From positions 124,001-188,000 of the forward strand of contig NZ_JAOCZP010000008.1 in NCBI RefSeq assembly GCF_025336525.1: 64,000 nucleotides of DNA, given 5' to 3'. The notes under the pieces are model-generated. The model saw nothing but the letters and a program-made list of their open reading frames with translations. It had not been told where the DNA came from and did no database searches. Made by a program: the position numbers and the translations under genes. Positions within the stretch are counted from its first letter, which is position 1, and each line of letters opens with the position of its first letter. The DNA comes from Chelativorans salis. GTDB lineage: Bacteria; Pseudomonadota; Alphaproteobacteria; Rhizobiales; Rhizobiaceae. This document shows positions 9,774-18,238 of the stretch, one piece after another.

Positions 9774-11069
9774 TCAGCTCGCCCCACCGCAGCTCTTCGT
9801 CTCGGTGTTGTAGTTCCCGCAGTTGATCGGAGCGGTCCAGTCGGCCTCGATCATCTTCGATTCTGGCAGGAAGTCGGACCAGGCGTCGCCCGGCACCACC
9901 TCTTCCGTCTCCCACACCACCTCGAACTGGCCGTCGTCCTGGATCTCGCCGATCAGCACGGGCTTTGTGATGTGGTGGTTGGGGAGCATCTTGGCTGTGC
10001 CGCCGGTCAGGTTTGGGGTCTCGAGCCCGATGATGGCGTCGAGCACAGCGTCGGTATCGGTCGTGCCGGCCTTCTCGACCGCCTGGACCCAGAGGTTGAA
10101 GCCGACCACATGGGCTTCCATCGGGTCGTTGGTCACGCGGTTTTCGTCGCCGATGAACTCACGCCACTTGGCGATGAACTCTTCGTTCTCGGGCGTCTCG
10201 ACGGATTGGAAGTAGTTCCAGGCGGCCAGATGCCCGACCAGCGGCTCGGTGTCGATGCCGGCAAGCTCCTCCTCACCCACGGAGAAGGCCACGACGGGAA
10301 TGTCTTCCGCCGCGATGCCCTGGTTGGCGAGTTCCTTGTAGAAGGGCACGTTGGCGTCGCCGTTGATGGTGGAGACCACTGCCGTCTTCTTGCCCGCAGA
10401 GCCGAAGGCCTTGATATCGGAGACGATCGTCTGCCAGTCGGAATGGCTGAAGGGCGTGTAGTTGATCATGATGTCCTCGGCAGCCACACCCTTGTCCATC
10501 AGGTACTGCTCGAGGATCTTGTTGGTCGTGCGCGGGTAGACGTAGTCGGTGCCAGCCAGCACCCAGCGCTCCACGCCTTCTTCGTTCATCAGGTAGTCGA
10601 CGGCGGGGATGGCCTGCTGGTTCGGCGCGGCACCCGTGTAGAAGACGTTGCGCTGGCTCTCCTCGCCTTCGTACTGAACAGGATAGAAGAGGATCGAGTT
10701 CAGCTCCTCAAAGACCGGAAGGACGGATTTGCGGCTGACCGACGTCCAGCAGCCGAACACGGCAGCAACCTCGTCGACGGCGATCAGTTCGCGCGCCTTC
10801 TCGGCGAAGAGCGGCCAATCGGAGGCCGGGTCGACGACGACCGCCTCGAGCTTCTTGCCGAGAAGCCCCCCCTTCTTGTTCTGCTCGTCGATAAGGAAGA
10901 GCATTGTGTCCTTCAGCGTCGTCTCGGAGATCGCCATCGTGCCCGAAAGCGAATGCAGGACGCCGACCTTGATGGCCTCTTCCTGGGCATACGAGATGCC
11001 GGCGGAAAGGCTTACGGAGCCGGCGAGAGCCGCTGCGAGAATCGCGCGGCGGGTGAATGTGGTGCTCAT
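9774..11069 (-). CDS. urtA: Urea ABC transporter substrate-binding protein UrtA
   Basis: A 431-residue periplasmic urea-binding protein. The ATG at 11069 (MSTTFTRRAILAAALAGS) gives a twin-arginine-like signal sequence followed by cleavage near SYAQE; the longer in-frame reading to 11246 is not signal-like and was rejected. Segments such as KVGVLHSLSGTMAISE, FYPVQYEGEESQRNVFYTGAAPNQQ and NGDANVPFYKELANQG are those of the UrtA/AmiC type within the Peripla_BP_5/6 family. First gene of the urea operon; its promoter must lie in the 360 bases shared with the divergent kinase. Confidence 0.97.
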   Translation of the reverse strand: MSTTFTRRAILAAALAGSVSLSAGISYAQEEAIKVGVLHSLSGTMAISETTLKDTMLFLIDEQNKKGGLLGKKLEAVVVDPASDWPLFAEKARELIAVDEVAAVFGCWTSVSRKSVLPVFEELNSILFYPVQYEGEESQRNVFYTGAAPNQQAIPAVDYLMNEEGVERWVLAGTDYVYPRTTNKILEQYLMDKGVAAEDIMINYTPFSHSDWQTIVSDIKAFGSAGKKTAVVSTINGDANVPFYKELANQGIAAEDIPVVAFSVGEEELAGIDTEPLVGHLAAWNYFQSVETPENEEFIAKWREFIGDENRVTNDPMEAHVVGFNLWVQAVEKAGTTDTDAVLDAIIGLETPNLTGGTAKMLPNHHITKPVLIGEIQDDGQFEVVWETEEVVPGDAWSDFLPESKMIEADWTAPINCGNYNTETKSCGGAS

Positions 11070-11429
11070 CTGTTTGTTCCCCTGAGAGAGATCGGTTGGG
11101 CCGAGAGGCTCGAGCCGGAGGGCACTTTGCAGACGCGGGCGCACGCCTCCTATACGTCGAACAACGTAGGTGAGGCGGCAGGAAGAGAGGCTTCGGGTGT
11201 GAAAGGCTGGATTTCCGGGGTATTTCGGCTGGAAAAGGAGGCGCACAATTTTTTGGCATATTGCAGAATTGATGAAAAAGTAGTCATCTACCGGGCTGGC
11301 GACCGGTCGTCTTCGTGATCAGCTTTGCAGTTTGTGCTTCCTGGCTGTGGACCGTCCGGCCCCGGGGGGAAAATGTCGCAAGAGCGGCGGCGGTGTGATG
11401 CCGGCCACAGGGGGACACGAAAAAGAGCG
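11070..11429. other. Divergent intergenic region urtA / permease-kinase
   Basis: These 360 bases separate urtA (leftward) from the hybrid kinase (rightward) and must hold the promoters for both. The middle part (about 11230-11300) is notably AT-rich for this genome. No perfect operator, sigma-54 site or hairpin could be supported by eye. Open readings that cross it have no recognisable protein character. Confidence 0.5.
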
Positions 11430-14400
11430 ATGGCGCGGCAGCGGATTCTTCCCATCAGGCGCGAGTATAACCGCTGGGTGGCGAACCAGACGCTGGAGGA
11501 TTATGCGCTGCGCTTCACGGCAAAGAGCGCGCGGCGCTTCTCCAGCCAACGCATCTCACAGACCGCAATCGGCGCCATCTCTTTCCTGGCGCTGGAGGCG
11601 ATCGGCGGGGCAATCACGCTGTCCTACGGCACGGCGAATGCGGTTGCCGCCATCGTCATCGCCTCGATCGCCATTCTGGCGGTCGGCGTGCCGATTTCGC
11701 GCTATGCTACGCGGCATGGGCTCGACATCGACCTGCTGACGCGGGGAGCCGGCTTCGGCTATATCGGTTCCACCGTCACCTCGCTCGTCTATGCAAGCTT
11801 CACTTTCATCTTGTTTGCTATCGAAGCCTCGATCATGACAGGCGCGCTCAGGCTCGCCTTCGGCATTCCGCCGTGGATCGGCTACATCATCAGCGCCGTG
11901 GTGGTGATCCCGCTGGTCACCCACGGGGTGAAGCTGATCAGCCGCTTTCAGCTTATCACCCAGCCCGTCTGGATCGTTCTCAACATCCTGCCCTTCCTCT
12001 TCATTGCCTGGCTCGACTGGGAGAAGTTCGACCTGTGGCGCGCCTTCCCCGGCATTCATGCGCCGGCCGGCAGCGTTTCAGCGCTGGAGGTGGCGAAGTT
12101 CGGGGCGGCCTCGGCCGTCATCCTGGCGCTGATGACGCAGATCGGTGAGCAGGTCGACTTCCTGCGCTTCCTGCCGGCCGACGGCGAGAAACGGAAGCGC
12201 TATCGGCTCGGCGTCTTCCTCGCGGGTCCCGGCTGGGTGGTGGTCGGCGCGCCGAAGCTGCTCGCTGGTTCCTTCCTCGCCGTCCTGGTGCTGTCGAGCG
12301 GTGTGGCTCCGGAACATGCCTCCGAGCCGGCGGAGATGTATGCGATAGCCTTTGGCTACATGATCCCCAACGAGACCCTGGCGCTGGTGCTGATGGCTAT
12401 TTTCGTGGTGGTCAGCCAGCTCAAGATCAACGTTATGAACGCCTATGCCGGGTCACTTGCCTGGTCGAACTTCTTCTCGCGTCTCACGCACAGCCATCCC
12501 GGCCGCGTGGTCTGGCTGGTCTTCAACGTTGCCATTGCCCTTCTCCTGATGGAGCTCGGCATTTACCGGCTGCTCGAAGCCACGCTCGCCATCTTCTCGA
12601 TCGTTGCCATGGCATGGCTGTGCACCGTCTCGGCCGATCTCTTCGTCAACAAGCCGCTGGGGCTTGCGCCACCGGGCATCGAGTTCAAGCGGGCACATCT
12701 CTACGATATCAACCCCGTTGGCCTCGGCTCTATGTCGCTTTCGGGGGCGCTGGCGCTTGTCGCCCATTTCGGCGCCTTCGGGGAGATGGCGGCGGCGCTT
12801 GCACCCTACATCGCCCTGGTTACGGCTTTCATCGCAGCCCCGGCCATCGCCTATGCTACCGGCGGCAAATACTATCTGGCGCGCAAGCCGCGCAGGGCCT
12901 GGGCCGGCAAGGGAGAGATTAGATGCTCCATCTGCGAGCATCCTTTCGAGCCGGAGGACATGGCTTGGTGTCCTGCCTATGCCGCGCCCATCTGTTCGCT
13001 CTGCTGCTCGCTCGATGCGCGCTGCCATGATCTGTGCAAGCCTAAAGCCAATGCCAGGGCACAGGCCCTGACGCTAGCGACAAGCCTGCTGCCTGCGCTG
13101 GCGGTAGAAAAGTTGCAGACGCGGCTCGGCAAGTTCGGCATGGCGATGGCTTTCGCCGTAACGCTCATCGGCGCCCTCCTGGCGCTGGTCTACTCCTTCG
13201 CCACGAAGGTCGCGCCCGATACGGCGGAGGTGGTGGGCGGCACTATCCTCGTCGTCTTCTTCGCCTTCTCGGTGGTGGCCGGCATCGTCGCCTGGTTTCT
13301 GGTGCTCGCCCATGACAGCCGCAGGATCGCGGAGAAGGAGAGTGCCCGGCAGAACACGCTGCTCTTGAGGGAGATCTCGGCGCACCGAAAGACCGATGCT
13401 GCATTACAGATGGCCAAGGAGAAGGCCGAAGCGGCCAACCGGGCCAAGAGCCGCTATGTCGTCGGCCTGTCGCATGAGCTGCGCACGCCGCTCAATGCCG
13501 TGCTCGGCTACGCGCAAATCCTTGAACGGGAAACGGAGGCGCCTGCCCCCTGGCGCTCATCGATCAGAGTGATCCGCCGCAGTGCCGAACATCTGTCGGG
13601 CCTGATCGACGGCCTGCTCGATATCTCCAAGATCGAGACGGGGCGGCTGCAGGTCTATACCAATGAGGTCAACATTTCCGATTTCCTCGACCAGATCGTC
13701 GGCATGTTCCGCCTGCAGGCTGAGGCCAAGGGGCTTATCTTCCGGCATGAGCGCGATGCGGGCCTGCCGCAATATGTGCGTACCGATGAGAAGCGGCTGA
13801 GGCAGATCCTCGTCAACTTGCTTTCCAACGCCATCAAGTTCACCGACAAGGGCCACGTCGACTTCACGGTCGACTATCGTTCAGAGGTAGCTTCGTTCCG
13901 GGTCGCCGACAGCGGTCCCGGCATCGGCGCGAGTGATCTGGAACACGTGTTCGAGGCTTTCGTGCGCGGCCCGGCCGAACGCAACCGCCTGTCGCCTGGG
14001 CTGGGTCTCGGCCTCACCATCACAAAGCTGCTCACCGAGACGCTGGGCGGCGAGATCACGGTCGAAAGCGCACCGGGAGAGGGTTCCGTCTTCCAGGTGC
14101 GCCTGATGCTCGCCAAGGTTGATCGGCCGGGGGCTTTTGCCGCGCAGGATCTCACCGTCAAGGGCTACAAAGGCGCGCGCCGCACTGTCATGGTGGTGGA
14201 CGACAATGCCGAGCACCGGGAGATGATGCGGCAGATGCTGCAGCCGCTCGACTTCACGGTGCTCACCGCCGTAGATGGGCCGGACTGCCTGACGATGATC
14301 CAAAGCGTGCAGCCGGACCTGCTCTTCGTCGACATTCTCATGCCCGGCATGACGGGCTGGGAGTTGGTCGAGCGCTTGCGCGAGAAGGGCGTTTCAGCCC

Positions 14401-14792
14401 CGATCGTCATGCTGTCGGCCAATATCGGTGACGGCACTGCCAAGACCAATAGCGATGCCGGCCACAGTGATGCCATGGCAAAGCCGTTCGGCCTGCGCCA
14501 GCTTCTGGAAAAGATTGCCACGCACCTGCAGCTCGAATGGATCGAGGAGGGGACGGAGAAGCCGGTGCGTGCCGCCGGGGGCAACGGGCTCCATTCGCCC
14601 GGCGCCGATCATGTCAGCGAGCTTCTGAGCCTCGGCAAGATCGGCCATGTGCGCGGGATCGACCGCAAGCTGACGGAGCTGGCGGCCATGCCGGAGAACG
14701 CCCTGTTGGTCGAGCGTTTGAGGGCGCATATGGAAGTCTACGACTTTGCCGGCTACACCAAGCTTCTGGAAAGCGTGAGCGAGCATGAGTGA
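11430..14792 (+). CDS. Hybrid sensor histidine kinase with NCS1 permease-like sensor domain
   Basis: A 1120-residue membrane sensor kinase. Residues about 40-485 form a twelve-helix-like domain resembling NCS1 (purine/cytosine/hydantoin) permeases. Residues 499-536 contain eight cysteines spaced C-x2-C-x11-C-x7-C-x2-CC-x5-C-x3-C, resembling a zinc-binding module. Two more helices (about 571-590 and 603-627) lead into HisKA with H682 in SHELRTPLNAVLGYAQIL, an ATPase domain with N800 (NLLSNAIKF) and the G-box DSGPGIG, and a receiver domain with D968 and K1018. The ATG at 11430 was chosen for the AAAGAG sequence upstream; an in-frame ATG at 11373 is possible. It is coupled to the next gene and divergent from urtA, so urea or a related nitrogen compound is a reasonable but unproven signal. 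Confidence 0.93.
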   Translation: MARQRILPIRREYNRWVANQTLEDYALRFTAKSARRFSSQRISQTAIGAISFLALEAIGGAITLSYGTANAVAAIVIASIAILAVGVPISRYATRHGLDIDLLTRGAGFGYIGSTVTSLVYASFTFILFAIEASIMTGALRLAFGIPPWIGYIISAVVVIPLVTHGVKLISRFQLITQPVWIVLNILPFLFIAWLDWEKFDLWRAFPGIHAPAGSVSALEVAKFGAASAVILALMTQIGEQVDFLRFLPADGEKRKRYRLGVFLAGPGWVVVGAPKLLAGSFLAVLVLSSGVAPEHASEPAEMYAIAFGYMIPNETLALVLMAIFVVVSQLKINVMNAYAGSLAWSNFFSRLTHSHPGRVVWLVFNVAIALLLMELGIYRLLEATLAIFSIVAMAWLCTVSADLFVNKPLGLAPPGIEFKRAHLYDINPVGLGSMSLSGALALVAHFGAFGEMAAALAPYIALVTAFIAAPAIAYATGGKYYLARKPRRAWAGKGEIRCSICEHPFEPEDMAWCPAYAAPICSLCCSLDARCHDLCKPKANARAQALTLATSLLPALAVEKLQTRLGKFGMAMAFAVTLIGALLALVYSFATKVAPDTAEVVGGTILVVFFAFSVVAGIVAWFLVLAHDSRRIAEKESARQNTLLLREISAHRKTDAALQMAKEKAEAANRAKSRYVVGLSHELRTPLNAVLGYAQILERETEAPAPWRSSIRVIRRSAEHLSGLIDGLLDISKIETGRLQVYTNEVNISDFLDQIVGMFRLQAEAKGLIFRHERDAGLPQYVRTDEKRLRQILVNLLSNAIKFTDKGHVDFTVDYRSEVASFRVADSGPGIGASDLEHVFEAFVRGPAERNRLSPGLGLGLTITKLLTETLGGEITVESAPGEGSVFQVRLMLAKVDRPGAFAAQDLTVKGYKGARRTVMVVDDNAEHREMMRQMLQPLDFTVLTAVDGPDCLTMIQSVQPDLLFVDILMPGMTGWELVERLREKGVSAPIVMLSANIGDGTAKTNSDAGHSDAMAKPFGLRQLLEKIATHLQLEWIEEGTEKPVRAAGGNGLHSPGADHVSELLSLGKIGHVRGIDRKLTELAAMPENALLVERLRAHMEVYDFAGYTKLLESVSEHE

Positions 14793-15699
14793 GGTTATCC
14801 CAGAAGGGGAGATCGTTTTAGTCGTCGACGATTCGCCCGAGGCCTTGGGCTTCCTCACCCATGCACTGGAGGAGGCGGGCATCACCGTGCTGGTCGCCAC
14901 CAGCGGCGAGAAGGCCCTGAGCATCGCCGGGAAGGTGACGCCGGACGTTGTGCTGATGGACGCCATGATGCCGGGCCTCGACGGGTTCGAGACCTGCCGC
15001 CGGATGAAGGCGCTGCCGGGCGCAGCACATGTGCCGGTGATCTTCATGACGGCGCTGACCGAGACCGAGCACGTGGTGCACGCGCTGGAATCGGGCGGTG
15101 TCGACTACCTCACCAAACCCATCAATCTGGAGGAGATGCGGGCGCGCATGCGCGTACATCTGGCCAATGCGCGGCGTGCGCAGAGCGCACGCGTTGCGCT
15201 GGACGCCGCGGGAAGGCACCTGATCGCGCTGTCTTCGACGGGGAAGGTGCAGTGGGCAACGCCGCAGGCGGACAGACTTCTCAATGCACCGGAGGCCGGA
15301 GCGGGGGTGCTCGTAGCGCTGGGCGAGCGGGCGCGGCAATGGCTCAGCGGGCGCGATCCGGCTGCACTCGCCGGCGAAAGCCTGACGTTGAGGCTTGCCG
15401 ATTCGAGTGAACTGCAGTTGGTGTGCCTCGGCACGATCGCCCCAGGTGAGCATCTCTTCCGTCTAGTCTCCCAAGGCGGTGCCAAGGAGGAGGAGACGCT
15501 GCGCCAGCATTTCGGCCTGACGCTGCGGGAAAGCGAGGTGTTGGTGTGGATCGCCCGCGGCAAAACCAACCGCGACATCGCCGACGTCCTGAAGCTGAGC
15601 CCGCGCACGGTGAACAAGCATCTCGAGCAGATCTACGTGAAGCTGGGCGTGGAGAATCGTGCCTCGGCAGCCGTCAAAGCGATGCACGTGCTGACGTAG
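14785..15699 (+). CDS. LuxR-type response regulator
   Basis: A 304-residue regulator. Residues about 9-130 are a receiver domain with acidic pair D15/D16, phospho-acceptor D59 (VVLMDAMMPGLDGF) and the lysine of LTKPIN. A linker of about 100 residues follows without a clear domain, perhaps PAS-like. Residues about 240-300 form a LuxR/FixJ helix-turn-helix (LTLRESEVLVWIARGKTNRDIADVL then SPRTVNKHLEQIYVKLGVENR). The start lies eight bases inside the kinase gene, so the two are translationally coupled and almost certainly a signalling pair. Likely target is the divergent urea operon (inference). Confidence 0.94.
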   Translation: MSEVIPEGEIVLVVDDSPEALGFLTHALEEAGITVLVATSGEKALSIAGKVTPDVVLMDAMMPGLDGFETCRRMKALPGAAHVPVIFMTALTETEHVVHALESGGVDYLTKPINLEEMRARMRVHLANARRAQSARVALDAAGRHLIALSSTGKVQWATPQADRLLNAPEAGAGVLVALGERARQWLSGRDPAALAGESLTLRLADSSELQLVCLGTIAPGEHLFRLVSQGGAKEEETLRQHFGLTLRESEVLVWIARGKTNRDIADVLKLSPRTVNKHLEQIYVKLGVENRASAAVKAMHVLT

Positions 15700-15842
15700 G
15701 CGCTTTCGCTGAATTCGTGCGGCCGGCGTTCCGCTTTCAGGTAGGTGGCTGGGTGAAAGGTCTGCGCTCCTTCCGATTCCATCCGGGTACATCCTGCTCT
15801 AAGGTCCCCGCGAAGTGCGATTCCTGTTGAAAGGTGAGGGTG

Positions 15843-17000
15843 ATGGTTATCGAGCGGGACGAGATGGAGCGGGGCCGGTTTGTCGGGCGGGTATGGCGGC
15901 CGGATGTACAAGGGCCGGCGCTGGTGGCCCTGCGCAAAGGGCGGCTGGTGGACGTCACCTCGCGCGCAATCCCGACCATGCGCGACCTGATGGAGCATGA
16001 CGACCCGGCCTCGCTCGTGGACGGCGCCGAGGGCGAGGATCTCGGCTCGCTGGAGGAGATCGCTCAAGGCTCGACCGAGGGAGAAGGCGCGGCCGACCGG
16101 CTTCATCTCCTTTCCCCGTGCGATCTGCAGGCCGTGAAGGCGTGCGGCGTCACCTTCGCCCGCTCAATGATCGAGCGCGTCATTGAGGAGAAGGCCGCCG
16201 GCGATCCCGCCAAGGCAGTGGCGATCCGCGAGCGGGCGGGCGCCATCATCGGAGAGAGCCTGCGAAGCCTGGTGCCGGGCTCCCCCGAGGCCGAGCGCGT
16301 GAAGCAAGCGCTCACGGAGGAGGGCGTGTGGTCGCAATATCTGGAGGTCGGCATCGGCCCGGACGCCGAGGTCTTCACAAAGGGTCAGCCCATGTCGACG
16401 GTCGGCTGGGGTGCTGCCGTCGGGCTGCACCCGGCCTCGCAGTGGAACAACCCCGAGCCGGAGGTGGTGCTGGCGGTGGACAGCCGCGGCACGGTGAAAG
16501 GTGCCACGCTCGGCAACGACGTCAACCTGCGCGACGTGGAAGGACGTTCGGCCCTGCTCCTCGGCAAGGCGAAGGACAACAACGCTTCCTGCGCGATCGG
16601 TCCCTTCATCCGCCTCTTCGACCGCTCTTACGGCATCGACGACGTGCGCGCTGCCGAGCTGGAACTCCGTGTCGAGGGCGAGGATGGCTTCGTGCTCAAG
16701 GGACAAAGCTCCATGAAGGAAATCAGCCGCGACCCGCTCGACCTGGTCTCCCAGACCATCGGCCGACACCATCAGTATCCCGACGGCTTCCTCCTGTTCC
16801 TGGGAACGCTCTTCGCTCCGGTCGAGGATCGCGATGCGCCGGGCCAGGGGTTTACGCACAAAACTGGCGATGTGGTCACCATCTCGGAGCGGCATCTAGG
16901 CCGGCTGGTCAACACGGTGCGCCTGTCCACCGAATGCCCCGAATGGACTTTCGGCACCGCCGTGCTCATGCGCAACCTTGCCGGACGCGGCCTCTTGTGA
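15843..17000 (+). CDS. Fumarylacetoacetate hydrolase-family protein
   Basis: A 385-residue FAH-superfamily enzyme. The C-terminal half holds the fold's hallmark segments: GWGAAVGLHPASQWNNPEPE, NDVNLRDVEGRS and GPFIRLFD. Family members hydrolyse acylpyruvates or dehydrate 2-keto-3-deoxy sugar acids; they use a divalent metal. The ATG at 15843 has a good AAGGTGAGG ribosome site; the GTG nine bases earlier is less likely. Position directly before a LacI repressor and a uronide-type lyase favours a sugar-acid role (2-keto-3-deoxy acid breakdown), which is inference. The gap to the repressor is 101 bases, containing an operator-like palindrome. Confidence 0.85.
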   Translation: MVIERDEMERGRFVGRVWRPDVQGPALVALRKGRLVDVTSRAIPTMRDLMEHDDPASLVDGAEGEDLGSLEEIAQGSTEGEGAADRLHLLSPCDLQAVKACGVTFARSMIERVIEEKAAGDPAKAVAIRERAGAIIGESLRSLVPGSPEAERVKQALTEEGVWSQYLEVGIGPDAEVFTKGQPMSTVGWGAAVGLHPASQWNNPEPEVVLAVDSRGTVKGATLGNDVNLRDVEGRSALLLGKAKDNNASCAIGPFIRLFDRSYGIDDVRAAELELRVEGEDGFVLKGQSSMKEISRDPLDLVSQTIGRHHQYPDGFLLFLGTLFAPVEDRDAPGQGFTHKTGDVVTISERHLGRLVNTVRLSTECPEWTFGTAVLMRNLAGRGLL

Positions 17001-17048
17001 GGTGCGGAACCGCCTGCACCTCTTCGACCGCATTCCCGCTTTCAAAAA

Positions 17049-17063
17049 ACGCAAAACTTGCGT
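17049..17063. promoter_or_regulatory. LacI-type operator upstream of its repressor gene
   Basis: ACGCAAAACTTGCGT, a perfect palindrome (ACGCAA / TTGCGT) with a three-base centre, 38 bases before the repressor start. A near-identical site precedes the lyase gene (18173-18187, 12 of 15 bases). Probable autoregulatory operator. Confidence 0.7.
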
Positions 17064-17101
17064 AAGAGGAGAAAAATCTCCTTTGCACGAGGCGGAGCAC
17101 C

Positions 17102-18112
17102 ATGAGCATCACACCCCGGCGCCCCAACCAGGCCGACATCGCGGCCCGCCTGGGCGTGTCGGTGAGCACCGTGTCGCGGGCCTTGACGAACGAAGCGGGA
17201 GTCAGCGAGACGGTGCGGCGCGACGTGCACAAGGTTGCCCGTGCGCTAGGTTACAAGAGCAAGCACTCCGGCGTCATCAACCTTGACCGGCGGGCGGTCG
17301 CGCTGGTGCCACTGGGCGGCGCCATGAGCGGCATGTCGGGATTTTACGTCGGCATCGCAGAGGGCATGCGCGCGGCCGCCGAAGAGGCGGGACTGGCGCT
17401 CGACGTGCGGCTGGTGAACGAGGTCCAGGTGCCGCTCCAGCTCATCGAGCGTCACCTCACGCAATCGGAAGCTAATGGCATTCTCCTGGCGGGCATCGAT
17501 GCCTGGGAAGGGCTGGTCTCCTGGTGCGCCGAGAAGGCCGTTCCCGCCGTGCTGGTCAACGGCACCGATCCCTTGATGCGGCTGAGCTCTGTCGCGCCTG
17601 CCAATTTCTACGGCGCCTATCTCGCCACGCAGCGTCTGCTGGACGCCGGTCACCGCCGCATCCTGCACTACACGCACGGGCTGCGCCCGACCATCCTGGA
17701 GCGCCGGCGCGGCTTTGAGACGGCGATAGCCGCGGCCGGCGGCGCCGAGGCCGTGGTGGTGAGCACCGCCGAGCGCAGTTCTAATGAGCTGGCTCAGGAT
17801 ATCCTTGCCGACCGCTATGGCGTGACGGCGCTCTTTTCATGGAACGACCTCGCCGCAGTCGAGATCATCGAGGGGCTGCATGGCGGTAGCGGAGTGCTCC
17901 CCAAGACCTTCTCCATCGTCGGTTTCGACGACCTGCCGCTAGCCGCCATGACAAGCCCGCGGCTTTCAACCATGCGCATCGACCGCGAGGCCATCGGCCG
18001 CGGCGCCATCCGCCTGCTTATCCGGCAGATGGAAGGGGAGACGGCCGTGCAACAGCTGGAGATCGGTGTCACGCCGGTCGAGGGGCAGACGGTGCGGCAG
18101 GTGGCGTCGTAG
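17102..18112 (+). CDS. LacI-family transcriptional repressor
   Basis: A 336-residue LacI/GalR regulator. The N-terminal helix-turn-helix is clear (QADIAARLGVSVSTVSRALTNEAGVSE, residues about 8-34), followed by the hinge helix and a periplasmic-binding-protein-like effector domain (residues about 60-330, with SIVGFDDLPLAAMTSPRLSTM). It is expected to bind a sugar ligand and release operators near this locus. The palindromes at 17049 and 18173 and related half-sites before the importer gene outline its probable regulon. Effector unknown; the neighbours suggest a uronic-acid oligosaccharide or its breakdown product. Confidence 0.93.
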   Translation: MSITPRRPNQADIAARLGVSVSTVSRALTNEAGVSETVRRDVHKVARALGYKSKHSGVINLDRRAVALVPLGGAMSGMSGFYVGIAEGMRAAAEEAGLALDVRLVNEVQVPLQLIERHLTQSEANGILLAGIDAWEGLVSWCAEKAVPAVLVNGTDPLMRLSSVAPANFYGAYLATQRLLDAGHRRILHYTHGLRPTILERRRGFETAIAAAGGAEAVVVSTAERSSNELAQDILADRYGVTALFSWNDLAAVEIIEGLHGGSGVLPKTFSIVGFDDLPLAAMTSPRLSTMRIDREAIGRGAIRLLIRQMEGETAVQQLEIGVTPVEGQTVRQVAS

Positions 18113-18172
18113 GGGCTGCCTCCAGCCATGTCCGCGTCTCTGGCTGCGCGATTCCACTTGGCGCTTCATCCC

Positions 18173-18187
18173 GTGCAAAATTTGCGT
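18173..18187. promoter_or_regulatory. LacI-type operator upstream of the lyase gene
   Basis: GTGCAAAATTTGCGT, matching the site at 17049 in 12 of 15 positions with the same arm spacing. A third half-site (TTGCAAAT) follows at 18190. It lies 51 bases before the lyase start, in promoter range. Confidence 0.65.
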
Positions 18188-18238
18188 TCTTGCAAATCCT
18201 GTGGCGCCTCATAGTCTCGCTGAATGGAAGGAGACACG

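Noticed and set aside
11254-11265. TGGCATATTGCA resembling a sigma-54 promoter
   Set aside because: The distance between GG and GC is three bases too short for a sigma-54 site.
9738-11318. Plus-strand open reading of 526 codons opposite urtA
   Set aside because: Antisense shadow of urtA; no family character, no ribosome site, and it crosses the regulatory region.
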